DNA from: Tetmemena sp. SeJ-2015
Lineage: Eukaryota; Ciliophora; Spirotrichea; Sporadotrichida; Oxytrichidae
Direction: 5' to 3'
Assembly: GCA_027382625.1 (NCBI GenBank)
Contig: JAJKFJ010021837.1
Coordinates: 1 to 64,000, forward strand
DNA length: 64,000 bases
The notes beneath the pieces were generated by a model. That model had not been told where the DNA came from and made no database searches. It saw only the letters and a program-made list of their open reading frames with translations. The translations under genes were made by a program, and so were the position numbers. Below are positions 1 to 11,130 of this stretch, in pieces. The first letter of the stretch is position 1. Each line of letters opens with the position of its first letter.

Positions 1-100
1 AAAAAAAACCACATCCTATCTCAGTTTCATTTTGACTATGAATGTAGTCATCCTTATCAGTAGTAATAGCCAGTTCTCAAAATCAACTCCATCGCAAAAA
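1..100 (+). mobile_element. TBE transposon remnant (subterminal part, cut by window edge)
   Basis: The first 40 bases match the subterminal part of the TBE-derived element at 52.08 kb (shared CATCCTATCTCAGTTTCATT, then TTTTGACT). The following stretch (AGTAATAGCCAGTTCT near position 60) matches the left part of the larger TBE copy at 9.52 kb. The terminal inverted repeat itself would lie left of the window. It is a non-coding remnant with no transposase sequence. Confidence 0.6.
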
Positions 101-714
101 AAATCAATTGAATAAGTGAATATAAACTTTTCGTGAGATTTTTTTAAGATTAATCAGTTTTTAGTTAAATGATGGCGAATTTAATTAAAGCAGTGTGAAA
201 TGTAACAACTATCGCTGGCCAATGATCTCATTATTTATTTTAAAGTGACTTTCAATACTTCACTACCAAATCCTTGTCTGTTTTGTTTTGAAGTTGGTCA
301 AAAATTTATATCTTAAAATATTAGCATGAGCACCAAAACTTGTCCATCCTATTATAAAGAAACAAATATTTTTATATTTTATCAGCAACCTTTTTAATGA
401 TTTTACGAAGATATCTAGCTTAATTCTATTTTGTAATTTAGATTTATAAATAAATTTAATTAAATAAAATTATATTTCAATTTTCTTAATATATTATAGT
501 GTTTTTATTCAACATAATCTTCAATAGAATCAATATATTTAACAAATAAAAATATATTTATATTTTGATAAAGAAAATCTTTGAATTCAAATGTTTTAAG
601 ATATTTTAAAGCTGGGAAATAACTAAAAACATTTAATAATTTATTTAAGGAGTTTATTAACCCAATTTTAATTAAATTTTTGGGTCTCAAAATTTTTTAA
701 AATTAATATGGAAA

Positions 715-1956
715 ATCAAAAATACAATGGAAGAACTATTCTATCTAATCATGCTTATGAAAAGCATATTTTTTAACAAATTTGAATAAATTCCTTTCAT
801 CTAATTTTAAAGTTTATTTAGTCGAGAATAAATATTTTAAAAATTATTAAAATTTTTAAAAATAGAAGGGGAATAAAAAAAGAATCAAAAAATTTTTAAA
901 ATTTAAAATTTTTTATTTTTGTAAATTTTACTTTTAATTTTAAATGATTTTTTGGTTTTATAATAATTGATGGAATGAACCAAAACTCTTTAATTTTTTA
1001 TTTTTCATTGTTTTATAAAAAGGGCCATTTTTGGCGTTTTTTTTTTTTCCAATTTAAAAAAAAGAAAATTAAATAAAAAATGGATAAATGGGCTAAATTT
1101 TTTAAAATGGAGAAATTATTGCTATATTTAATAGCACTTAAGAAATCTATAAATCTTCCTTATTTTAATGTCGAATCACTTTTAAAAAAAATTAAAAAAA
1201 AAAAAAAGGGAATAAATTTCATTAATTAGGAAGAGTGTTTGAGATGTTAAAAAAAAACTAACTTTATCAGCTAAATAAGTTAGAGTGAAAAATTCTCTCT
1301 TCAACAATCAGCTTAGTATTTAAAGCCTAATATTTGGATAAAATGAAATAAAAACTAGAATTTAATACTTAAAACTAAAAAATCTGTCCAGTCTCTAATC
1401 GCAAAACTGAATTTATTTTCTTCAAAGATTTAAAGGAATCTGGAAAATTATAATGAAACAATAATTAGAGTGTTAATTTTTATTAAATAATTTCTAATTT
1501 GGTCTCCTTTATTATATTCATTCTAATAAAATTATAAATTATTTAAATCAAAGTTTGGAAGAGAAATGGATAATATAAATTCAATTTTAGTAAACTCTAC
1601 ATATAAAATATTAGCCATGTCCTTAAGATTGCCATAAAAGCTCTTCAATAAAATTCAACTGAACTAAATATAAAATTAATTACATAGAGCCTACAGTACT
1701 TAATTGAATTCTATAATTAAAAATTAACCAATGAAGACAAAATTTAGGCAAGAATGCTGATTTTTAATAATTAGCTCGTGAAACACTTGATCAAAAGATT
1801 ACTAAAGGAAGAGATAGAGATATCCAAGAAAAGTTAGGAAGATAAAATTCTAAAGGTAGCTTAATACTGTATGTTAGAGTCTATAAATGAAATGCTTCAG
1901 ACTTTGATTAACAAAATGCCTGCAAGATATGTATCGCATATACTCGTGGATCAATA
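715..1956 (+). CDS. Tandem family member T0, exons B and F (partial gene)
   Basis: Two exons of the array's unknown gene family are readable with TAA/TAG as Gln. Exon B is near 715-790: a MEELFYLIMLMKSIFF stretch at 727 aligns with LEKLLFLIMKIK in the other copies. Exon F runs 1591-1956, from a TTTTAG acceptor to a TA|GT junction, and is open for about 120 codons. It starts NISHVLKIAIKALQ, has the family core NQLVKHLIKRLLKEEIEI and ends SHILVDQQ. Exon A was not found and may have been displaced by the TBE remnant at the window start. Exons C and D should lie between 800 and 1590, but I cannot place them in that AT-rich, homopolymer-rich stretch. Function unknown; the protein looks helical and Lys/Glu-rich. 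Confidence 0.65.
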
Positions 1957-4900
1957 GTATTCTTTTTTTAATATATATTTTTTAAAGTATCTAAAAACAA
2001 TATTTAAGCTTTTCTAATATTCCACTGAGAAGAAAATTTGGGTGGGTAGGAACTAAAATAAGCAAATCTGTCATCTGGTCAAATATATTTATTTTTATAA
2101 AAAGATTGAATCTGAACACCATATTGCAATATTTAGTAAAACTAAAAAAAGAGAAATGCTAAATTTATTGTTGTTTCTCAAAATATAGGGAAGATACAAT
2201 TACATTATCGCAAATCATATTCTCAAAAAATACAAAATTTTAAGTTTCTCTTATACTTGAGAGGAATTTTCATTATTCTCAAGCTACTTTCATCTTAAAT
2301 TGAAATTCTTTTCTTTATTTGATGCTGCCTTTGAGAATTCAAACTTCTATTTATGATTGTTGGAGTCCTTTTGAATGCGTTTTCACTAAAAAAAATAGTT
2401 AATGTCATAGTCAAATTACCTTAACTCTCATTCAAACAAACTCCTTTAGCACACTATGTCTTTTGCACATGATAGAGAGCTGTTTTTAAGCAAAAATGCA
2501 ATCTTGATTCGCTTTATGAAAATCATCTCTTTTTATCTCAACTTTTATCCTCGCCTATATTGATCACTGTTATGGTGCAAATGAGAATAAATATCGCTAA
2601 ACCCCTTAACTAAAAGCTCAAAAGCTTATTTAATAAAAAAAGTTTATTTTTTTTTTACACTTACCAGGATTTTAGAAATGGTTGGTAAGGAGAGAAGTGT
2701 AAGAGCGCTCCACCATGCTTTTCTTCATTTTACTTAATGAATTTAATTATCAAACCTAATTTATTCAGTTGACTTCTTTAATATATCTCACTTTAAATTT
2801 CACAATCACAGACTTTGATCAAATAATCATATTCTCCTTATATTATTTTTTTAAAAAATCAATAAAGAGCTTTTTTCTAAAATATTTTTTGATACAATTT
2901 TAATCTTAAATAACACAGTATTATAACTAAATAATTTTAGTTCTTTGTTTTTAAAATTTTTAAATTTTTTTATTAAATTTAAATTTTTTTAGATTCAGAT
3001 TTAAAAAATTTAAATTCTTTCAATTTTCATAAATAGTTTTAAACAACTTAAATGTAAAAAATAATCTTCTTGTGTCACATTAATGACTTCATAAAATGAT
3101 TGAAACAATTAATAGGATAATTTTCGAAATTTGTTTGGCAAATAAATTTTTTATTGTTTCTGTAATATTTACAAATATTTATGTAGATCCAGAAAGCTTT
3201 TTTAAAATATTTTTACTATACATTATAAGCTTCTAATAATCTCAAAGAAGTAATAAATAAGTGAATGAGGGTTAGAAAATCCTAAAGGAATTCCAGATCT
3301 TGAAAGGTGTTCAAATTTTGGAAACTTATTGCCAGTTCCTTGCATTGGACAAGAATTTTGAATGCTCTGACATTGCCAAATAGGTCATCTCCCTTTCAAA
3401 CAGAGTCTCCTATGATTTTCTTCAAAGATATGACCTTCTTGAATAATGATCATGATTTTCTCTTTAAAATCATAGATTTTGAGCTATTCTAAATTAATTA
3501 TTTTTAGAACTATAAAAATTTTTTTTATGTTTATAATGTTTATTTAGTGCTATGAATTTAAAATACTTTTAAGTGTAATAGAAAATAAATCAAATGGAAA
3601 TTTTTTTTATTAATTTTAAGACAAATCTAATAATATCATTATTCAAATTTCACTCATATAACTTCACTATATTTTATAATTAAAAACTAAAATTACTATT
3701 TTCTGTATACTTCTTGTGCTTTCATTTCTGATAAATAAAGTGAATCTTTAATCAAATTATTTAAAAATAAAAAATGAGAAAAGATTAGTAATTATTTTTT
3801 TGAGAGAGCAAATTTAAAATAAGACATTTTATCTTACATCTTTAAAGACATCAAAAATTTCTTAATTATAAAATTAATTAGAGTAATAAAATCTGTAAAA
3901 AAAATTTTTTAAAGAAAGCCTAAAAAATTTATTTAATAAAATAAGTTAAAAGAAGATTTTAGTCGGAATTTTGATTTATTATCAAAATTCCAATTGGATG
4001 TTTAAAATTTTTTTTTTTTAAGCAAATCTTAAAAAATTTGGGCTTATTTTAGCAACTTAGTTTAGAGTAAGTTGATCCATATGCTTACTGAAGAGTCAAG
4101 TATTATAAGAAACTTTTCTCCTCTTGAAAATTTTAAAAAATGTGTTTGTCCTGCTCCTGAATTTTTCCCTTTTGGGGAGAAAGTGAAGAAGTTTAAAAGA
4201 TAGGGAAAGGAAAAATATCTTTTTTAATTTTATTTGGAAAAAAATATAAATTTGATGTTTTTTTTCTTTCTTTCAGCTTTACAAAGTATTATTTTATATT
4301 TTATTATAGTCTTTTTTTTTTTTAAAATTACTCCTTTTTTGGAAATATCTACTATTTATAAAATCCTTGCCTTTTTTTGGCTAATTTGAGCCTCCTGCTT
4401 TAAATTGTAAAAATTATAAAATTAAAATTTTATTTTAAATTAAAATTAAATAAATGCCGAATAAATTGCCTTTAAAAATGAGTTTAAAAAAACAATAAAA
4501 TATTGACTAAGTATAAAAAACATTTAATTACATTTTTAAACCTAAATAAAAATAGCTTTTCTGCTGTGTGTTCATTAAAGAAATAAATTATATTTGTGGT
4601 TTGTATTTGGAAAAAAAAGATTTTTTTAATTTTGGGGTTTTTAATTCCCCTTTTAAATCCCTTTTTAAAAAACCCAAAATGGGAAAAATTAAAACACCTT
4701 TTTAATTTATTAAAGCAGTTAAAAAATTTTTTTTTTGCCTAAAAATTTAGTAAAAAATATTAAATCACCTATCTTCTGATACTCACCCGTAATTTAAAAT
4801 TTCCTTTAAAAAAATTTGGGGGGTTTTGGAAGTTCAGTACTAAGAGTATTTTTTTATCTACTTAAAGTTCAGAATGTATTTATAAACTATTTAACTTTAA

Positions 4901-5390
4901 ATATATAACTTATTATAAGAGTTTGCATATAAAAAAAGACTCATAAAAATAAGTCCCTTAGCATCATTAAGGTAAATAATTAACTAATAATTAATAATTT
5001 ATAATTTTATAAAATTAGACAATTTTTCTGTAATTTGAATTTTATGAAGAGATCTTTAATGAACTATGCTATAGTATAGAATTTAATAGTTATAATAGTG
5101 ATTAATTTATTAGAAATATTAATTCGCTAAAATTTAAATGCTATATATCAACCATCTGCCTCCGCGCTGCCAAATTAATTACATAGTTATTTTAGAATAC
5201 TTCAAAAGAAAACTATTGGAAAAAAAATATACGATATAAATAATCCCTAATCTTCAAAATATTTCATAAATAATTTTATAAAATAAAGATAATTACAAGA
5301 TTGTGATATAATGAGACTTAATTCATTATTCTAATTCTAATTTAATTTTTTTTTCATTCTCATCCTATTATTTAGGTTTCTGCTTTCCCT
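1957..5390. other. AT-rich stretch between exons of T0; nothing recognised
   Basis: About 3.4 kb of AT-rich DNA lies between exon F of T0 and its probable last exon. One open stretch at 3307-3554 (TAA read as Gln) has no resemblance to the array family or to anything I recognise. Long A and T runs at 4.6-4.84 kb look like poor consensus. No terminal repeats were seen. Confidence 0.5.
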
Positions 5391-5540
5391 ACTGTTACAA
5401 ACTGCAACTAATATTCGAGCATGTTAAAGAAAAAACTAGTAATTTTAAAGCAAAATAAAACTTACTCTTCGGCCACTTCAATTTTCAAATATTTTAGACG
5501 ACAAATACCTGAAAGTACTCTCCGGGTTTTATTTTTTCGC
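5391..5540 (+). CDS. Probable last exon (G) of T0
   Basis: The frame around 5421 reads MLKKKLVILKQNKTYSSAT followed by an IFKYFRRQIPE-like stretch. This resembles the last exon of the other copies (KNIKRELILLKAPEIM, then RQIAKYTEDR). The position fits, because T1 starts 280 bp downstream. The 3' part runs into a homopolymer patch (5530-5720), so no convincing TGA stop is seen. The call rests on weak local similarity and order. Confidence 0.4.
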
Positions 5541-5820
5541 GTTTTTTTTAAAAAAAAATTTGCTAAATTTAAAAAATTTTTTTCATATTTTTATATAATT
5601 TTAAAAAAACCTTTTTTTTCCCATTTAAAAAATTTTTCTTTAATTTTTTTTCATAATTAAATTTTTTATTAAAAAAATTTTTAAAAATTGGAGTAAAAAA
5701 AAAAACAAATTTTATTAAAAAGGGTTTTTAAAATTTTTAACTATGCCAAAGAATGATTGGATGCTAACAAAATATAAAATTAATTTGCCATTCCTTAATT
5801 AATTATAAAATATAGTAACT

Positions 5821-7192
5821 ATGGAAGCTCAAAACGACAATTTTATAGTTTATATGGACTAACTCGATGTTGAATCGATATCTTAAATGTCTTAAGAATA
5901 GATAGATTAAGAAATTCCCAAACTTATAGCATTCATTCTTCAAAATCACTCATCTATCTCAGATTAAAAACAAGTAAGTTAACAAAATATATTATATAGT
6001 AAAGAGTATAAATAAAATTAAAATCTTTTATTTAATAAGATGAAATAATCTCAAATATTGAGTTTTGACTCGAAGACTATGAGCTTCAAATCGTCTTCTA
6101 GGTAAGATAGAATTACAGGATCACTTAAAAGAGATAGAAATTTTATGGCCAATCTCTGAGTCAAAATGTATTCTATTTTTAAATGCCTTTTTTCTCCATC
6201 TTTGAGTTCACTTTTCAGAGGACGTAGAGATACTAGCTCATGATCTACTTTATAGTATTGCAAGAGTCTTTGCATAAATCTATTTATTTATTAGAGGAAG
6301 GATCTTACCAGAATCAGCTACTCTTGAATAATAAATCAGTGATTTAAAAATTAAAAATTCATTAATAAAATCTTATTGATCTAAAATTATTAAAGATGGC
6401 TTTAAAATTGTAGCTTTATAGCTAAATTCTTGCCAGTTAACTTTTCTATTTATAGAAGTGTAATTTACAATTTATTTTTTTTGATAACTTTTTTTAATTT
6501 GCCAATTAAAATTTTTTTAAAAGCCAAAAAGAAAAAGGATTTTAATTTTTAAATACTTTAAATTTTTAAAATTAAATTTTTAATAGAAATTTTTAAAAAA
6601 CTTTTTTTTTAAAGTTAAAACAATTGCTTCCAAAATTATCAGGAAACTAAAATATGTTTACTAACTTTATGAAAATTTTAATTTCTGAAAAAAATTTAAT
6701 TTCTGATTAAAGCTTTTAGTTTGAGTATTTAGAGAAACTCTTATTTCTTATAATGGCTATGAAAGAGGAGTACTTATCAGTTCAGATAGAAAATGATGTT
6801 ACAAACCTTCTATAAATATATACAGCTACAACGAATAAAGACTTAGCTAGCTTATGCAATGTTGTTTTTGCTGCTTCAAAGGTCTTTAATTATTATGATA
6901 TAATTTTTTTTTATTTGTAAATAATTGTTACCGAGGTACAGAAATATTTCAAGAAGAATTTGTTGCAACGATTCTTTAATACTATGCTTTAAGCAAATAG
7001 AATTAATCGGAAATAAGGGAAATAATTTCTCTTAAAATCTTGTTTAGGATTTCATCAGATCTTTCTTTCAAAATTATAATTATTTACTTAGATTATTATA
7101 ATTATACTTTTTATTTATAATTTAGATAAAAGTCAAAATATAGTAACAATAGATGCAGTCAGATCCTATTCCTTGCCTCCTATGATGCATAG
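5821..7192 (+). CDS. Tandem family member T1, 5' exons A-D
   Basis: Exon A is 5821-5973: ATG, then 51 codons with Gln read from TAA/TAG, ending in CAA before GTAAGTT, the same boundary as T3 and T6. It carries the family pattern D-L-D near residue 15 and IPKLIAFILQN near the end. Exon B is 6720-6881 (FEYLEKLLFLIMAMKEE). Exon C is about 6931-7075 and contains NQSEIREIISLKILF, the most conserved motif of the family. A short piece at 7126-7192 may be exon D, but it resembles the others poorly. The gene stops here and resumes about 14 kb downstream at 21.1 kb. Product unknown. Confidence 0.7.
6051..6275 (-). CDS. Inverted segment resembling exons C and D of the tandem family
   Basis: The - strand between exons A and B of T1 carries a 74-codon frame ending at TGA. 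Its second half, RLAIKFLSLLSDPVILSYLE then DDLKLIVFE, has the same order of motifs as exon C plus exon D of the array genes (TISLKIMFLIAETL, then IGEKLRAIVVPF). The fit is at the level of pattern, not close identity. It could be an inverted coding segment of a scrambled gene, an old inverted paralogue, or chance helical similarity. T1's own exon D is the poorest exon in the array, which makes the first option worth testing. Confidence 0.35.
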   Translation of the reverse strand: MQRLLQYYKVDHELVSLRPLKSELKDGEKRHLKIEYILTQRLAIKFLSLLSDPVILSYLEDDLKLIVFESKLNI

Positions 7193-7387
7193 GTTTTTAA
7201 AAAATTTATTTTAAGGAATTGTAAAATATAGATGGCTGTATTAAACTAAAATATTAGAGTTAAAATAAAATTATTATAATTTTTTGTAAAATTCAGGGAA
7301 GCTAAAGTAAATTTCTTTTTAATTTTCAATTAACCACTTAGTAGCAATGCATTGATAATTAAATTATCCTTGCCTTAAATAATAAAA

Positions 7388-8370
7388 TAAAGATGAATTG
7401 TTGAAATCGAAGCTGATATACAATTGTGTAGTAAATAAACAAGACAAAAGGTGCGTCTAAAGTGCGAAATGCTTAGAATTTTGGCTGTTGACTGCGTTCA
7501 TTTGCAACATTTGACTGGTCCTGAAGAAGCTCTCTCCTCAACTTCACCATGAGTTCTGCTAAGTAGTATGCATGCAATCCGAGATATCATAACTGCACTG
7601 TAGGGAAATGTTCAGGGTATTTCAGCAAGTCGTTTCATCTGCTTCTCTGCCATAGAGGTTACCAAACTCTTGAGAATTCTGTGTTTTAGTTTGCATTTAC
7701 AGTCATCTTTATCAATGATCTTCCCAGGTGTCTTCCATTCTTAATTGCTATAATAGAAATGAATTAAGAAATATTAAGTACACTTATTTATTTACTCTTA
7801 AAATTAATTAAGAATTAGCAAACAATAATTAAGACTCTGATTAAAACATTTAAGATCTCTAATAAGCTTTTTCTCTAATAGAGATATGATTTAAGAACTA
7901 GATTAAGATAGTTTGCCTTAAAAACATTAGGTTTTTAAGAATTCTTAATTAATTTTAAGAGTAAATAAATAAGTGTACTTAATATTTCTTAATTCATTTC
8001 TATTATAGCAATTAAGAATGGAAGACACCTGGGAAGATCATTGATAAAGATGACTGTAAATGCAAACTAAAACACAGAATTCTCAAGAGTTTGGTAACCT
8101 CTATGGCAGAGAAGCAGATGAAACGACTTGCTGAAATACCCTGAACATTTCCCTACAGTGCAGTTATGATATCTCGGATTGCATGCATACTACTTAGCAG
8201 AACTCATGGTGAAGTTGAGGAGAGAGCTTCTTCAGGACCAGTCAAATGTTGCAAATGAACGCAGTCAACAGCCAAAATTCTAAGCATTTCGCACTTTAGA
8301 CGCACCTTTTGTCTTGTTTATTTACTACACAATTGTATATCAGCTTCGATTTTTATCAACAATTATCTTT
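7388..8370. repeat. Near-perfect inverted repeat (foldback element), arms about 430 bp
   Basis: The left arm (7388-7816) and right arm (7940-8370) are almost exact reverse complements and are separated by a 123-base loop. Mismatches are clustered at the outermost 20 bases (AATTGTTGAAATCG against CGATTTTTATCAACAATT). No ORF of note occurs in the arms. It lies in the DNA that splits T1. Such high arm identity suggests either a recent foldback transposon or an assembly chimera; the small differences near the ends argue mildly against a pure artefact. Confidence 0.85.
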
Positions 8371-9310
8371 ACCTTTTCACACTTAAAAATTGTGACTCTG
8401 TGGGTGAAAATAAAGAATATGAAGTAATAATTTATCATATTTTTATTTTATTAATTAAATTTTGCAATATATAAATCGTTGTCTCCATATTATCAAAATA
8501 ATTATAAAGAATATAATAGAATATACGACAATTTGATTAACAATCGACTATTCGGAAAAGTTAAAAAAATAATATAGTTGTACGATTGCAGATTGAGTAA
8601 TTACAGTTAAAAATTGGACTTAAGTAATACATTCACTGTTGTCTGCATCTTTGATTTCGAAAACCTCTAAAATTATAGAGATAAATATCTTATATATCAT
8701 TTCATAAATGCTTTTTCATTGGATATTAACCTTCATCTTCCTTATCTTTACTTGTGCCGATTACAATTTCAAACTGAGTTCTTTAATGATATAATCATTA
8801 TTTAAATCTAGACATTTCTAATACCTGCCTTTGTTCCATTTCAATTTATTTTTCTAAATTAATTTTCCATTAAATTATCAACTATAATATAAATTTAGAA
8901 TGAAGGAGGGAAATTTTGTGAAGATTTTTTAGGAGAGAAGCTAAGTGAAATAGTTTATCCATTCATCTAAATATAATATTATTTTTTATAAAAAAATTGA
9001 TCTAGAACTTTAATTTAGAGCAAATTAGCAAGACCTAAATGCTTATGCTAAAAAATCTGGGTTTACAATTGCTTTTTAAAAATGATCTCAAAGTAAAAAC
9101 TCAAATACTTTTATTTAATTATAATTATAAAATTAAATAATAAAAATCAAACATGGTGTGGTCATGGACTAAATAGCTGTTTGGTGAGGATGATTGAGGA
9201 ATAGCCACTCCTCAAACCTTTTGCTTAATTGATTGTTCATGTGAATAGGTAGCCGTTAATGGAAGTTTGTGTTACTTTTACTGCAGCAAGAATTTTGATA
9301 ATTGGTAAAT
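8371..9310. other. Spacer between foldback element and TBE; nothing recognised
   Basis: AT-rich sequence with a slightly GC-richer stretch at 9150-9290. No frame longer than a few dozen codons was recognised, and nothing resembles the array family or the TBE proteins. Confidence 0.5.
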
Positions 9311-9500
9311 TGAAGCCCCATTCAAACTCAGTAATATTATAAGAAAGTGAAAATAAGTTGTGTATATATTAATATTTCTTTATTGTCGTGAATCATGGCG
9401 AGTCAACGCGAAGATTTTCAAAAAATATACATGATAACATCTTATCACATTTTAACAGTCTAGTTCAATTTTGAACTCTCAGGTATGGATGGTGAAGATC
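9311..9500 (+). repeat. TBE terminal inverted repeat and subterminal region, left copy
   Basis: The end sequence AAGAAAGTGAAAATAAGTTG starts at 9341 and is found again at 48.95 and 51.99 kb, and inverted at 32.33 kb. Just outside it, GAAGCCCCATTCAAA is a decayed form of the C4A4 telomere-like tip that is clean in the other large copy (32.36 kb). This identifies the element as the hypotrich TBE type. Nearly all of the zinc-finger/kinase ORF that should follow is missing, so this copy carries an internal deletion next to its end. Confidence 0.8.
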
Positions 9501-9639
9501 CACCCTTATCCAAAGAAGTAATAGCCAGTTCTACGAACATGTAACTTTCATCGCTAAAAATTGTTTGAGCCTAGTTGCAGCGCGCACTTATACCTATCTG
9601 ATCTGATATGGTTAACTTTGCAGATGAGTAATAGTGTAG

Positions 9640-10560
9640 GATTTGCATACTGTTCCTCATTCAGCACTTCTAAAGTTTCAAGAATTGCACATTAATTACT
9701 TTGTATTGATCCTCAAACTCTTCGTCACTAAAAGCGCACGTCAGTTTGGAGTAGCGCGCGAAGAAAATCTTCCATATATAGTTTTCCTTATCGTCAGATC
9801 TCCTCCGTAGATGGTAGCAAACATTTCTAATCGTTTGAAATGGCTAACGATACAAAACTGTGAAATCGAGTGAAGCGCGTTATGGACTTCACTAACTCCA
9901 CACAAAGAATAATTGAATTATACTTTAAGCACTAGCTGCTCAGGTGTGAGGGGATAGCGTGACGTTTGTATGTGCTGAAGAAGCTGTCTGTTCAACACAA
10001 CACCTTCATGAAGACGAGTTGGTACAAAGCACCGTATAGACATAGAAGTGTTCCTCTTAAAAGTTCGATTTGACTCTAAAATACAAGTGCGTTACTTGCA
10101 GGAATCAGCGACGACTCAGGCTTAGAAGCTTATGTCCTTCATCTTCGCTCTATCAAGCGAGAGCAGTATTGCGTTCCTTAAGAAGCTAGAGAGAAATGAT
10201 TTCACAGACGTGAGATCGTTCTACTCGTCGACAACCTCAGCGTACACAAGATCACAGAGGAGGTCAAGGGAGCGCAAGTGCGCGCGGCATGGGAATATGA
10301 GATGATTTTCAGACAGTAGGAGTATTATTGTTGTAGTAAGATATGACGTTCGAATATAAGAAACAGTTGCGGCGCAATTAAAGGCTACTCAGAAAGCATT
10401 AATTAACACGACTTCAGCTTTAACACAAGATCCTCGAATCTACGCAGTTTCGTAAGTGAGTACTTTACGTATACAAGAGGATCAATCCTGAATATGGAAG
10501 GTGGACATGGAATACTATTATAAGTGTGGATGCAAATGATTTTAAAGTGCGAGTCGATAT
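9640..10560 (+). pseudogene. TBE transposase (42-kDa type, Tc1/mariner DDE), degenerate
   Basis: Matches, piece by piece, the reverse complement of the transposase at 30.2-30.87 kb: shared CGTCACTAAAAGCGCACG-like stretch at 9.72 kb and AGGAATCAGCGACGACTCAGG at 10.10 kb. The block at 10.22 kb translates LLVDNLSVHK, the region of the second catalytic Asp in Tc1/mariner-type enzymes. Frames change many times and TGA stops occur, so no full product can be made. In a complete TBE this enzyme cuts and moves the element; in Oxytricha such transposases are implicated in germline DNA elimination. That role is family knowledge and cannot apply to this dead copy. Confidence 0.8.
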
Positions 10561-10849
10561 CGTATAACGAAAGATGGAATTGTAATAGTGAAGTAATTGT
10601 ATGAAAGTGGAGAAGAGAAGAGTAAGTTACTCGTTGCCGAGAAGAAGTTATAGGTTTATTGAATTATGTGTGAGTAATCGTGTAGGAAGTTGATATAATT
10701 TCTGAAAGAGTTTAATTTTAAAGATTCATGATTTCATGCTAAGAGTTTTAAGTGTATTGCTTATACGTGGAGCATTGGCATCTTAAGCCTTGTCTAATTT
10801 TTGTAGTAGTCTGTCTCTTTGATTTCTAATAGTTAAAGGTAACACTTAC

Positions 10850-11130
10850 TTTCTCTCTTCTGTTTGAAGTGCTTTCAAGTGATACCTTGCTTCCTCCATC
10901 TTCGAAACCTGTCCGCATCTCTCATGTGCATTTCTTCTCTCTGCGTCTAGTCATTATTGTGATAGTGATAGACAGCTCTGTCACGTGATTGAAGCATTAG
11001 AACTCTTGTTGCTACTTATGCTTCGTGCTTGAAATTTTTCCCTATGCTCTTACAACCTGATGTGTGCAGTGTAAGATAAATGCATTGAGCTTTTGCTATA
11101 TCTTTTCTTCACTAGCACAGTGACTACTAG
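10850..11130 (-). pseudogene. TBE 22-kDa-type ORF, degenerate fragment
   Basis: Read on the - strand, 10885-10985 aligns with the C-terminal part of the 22-kDa-type ORF at 29.9 kb: CTATCACTAT, then GATGCACAT/AATGCACAT, then AGGTTTCGAAGATG against AGGTTCGAAGATG. Gene order (end repeat, transposase +, 22-kDa ORF -) mirrors the other TBE copy, which supports the call. Upstream sequence (to about 11.56 kb) is open in places but no longer alignable. The function of this protein is not known to me. Confidence 0.6.

Noticed and set aside
3307..3554. Open frame of about 80 codons with TAA as Gln
   Set aside because: No similarity to the array family or any domain I know, and no paralogue in the window; treated as chance.
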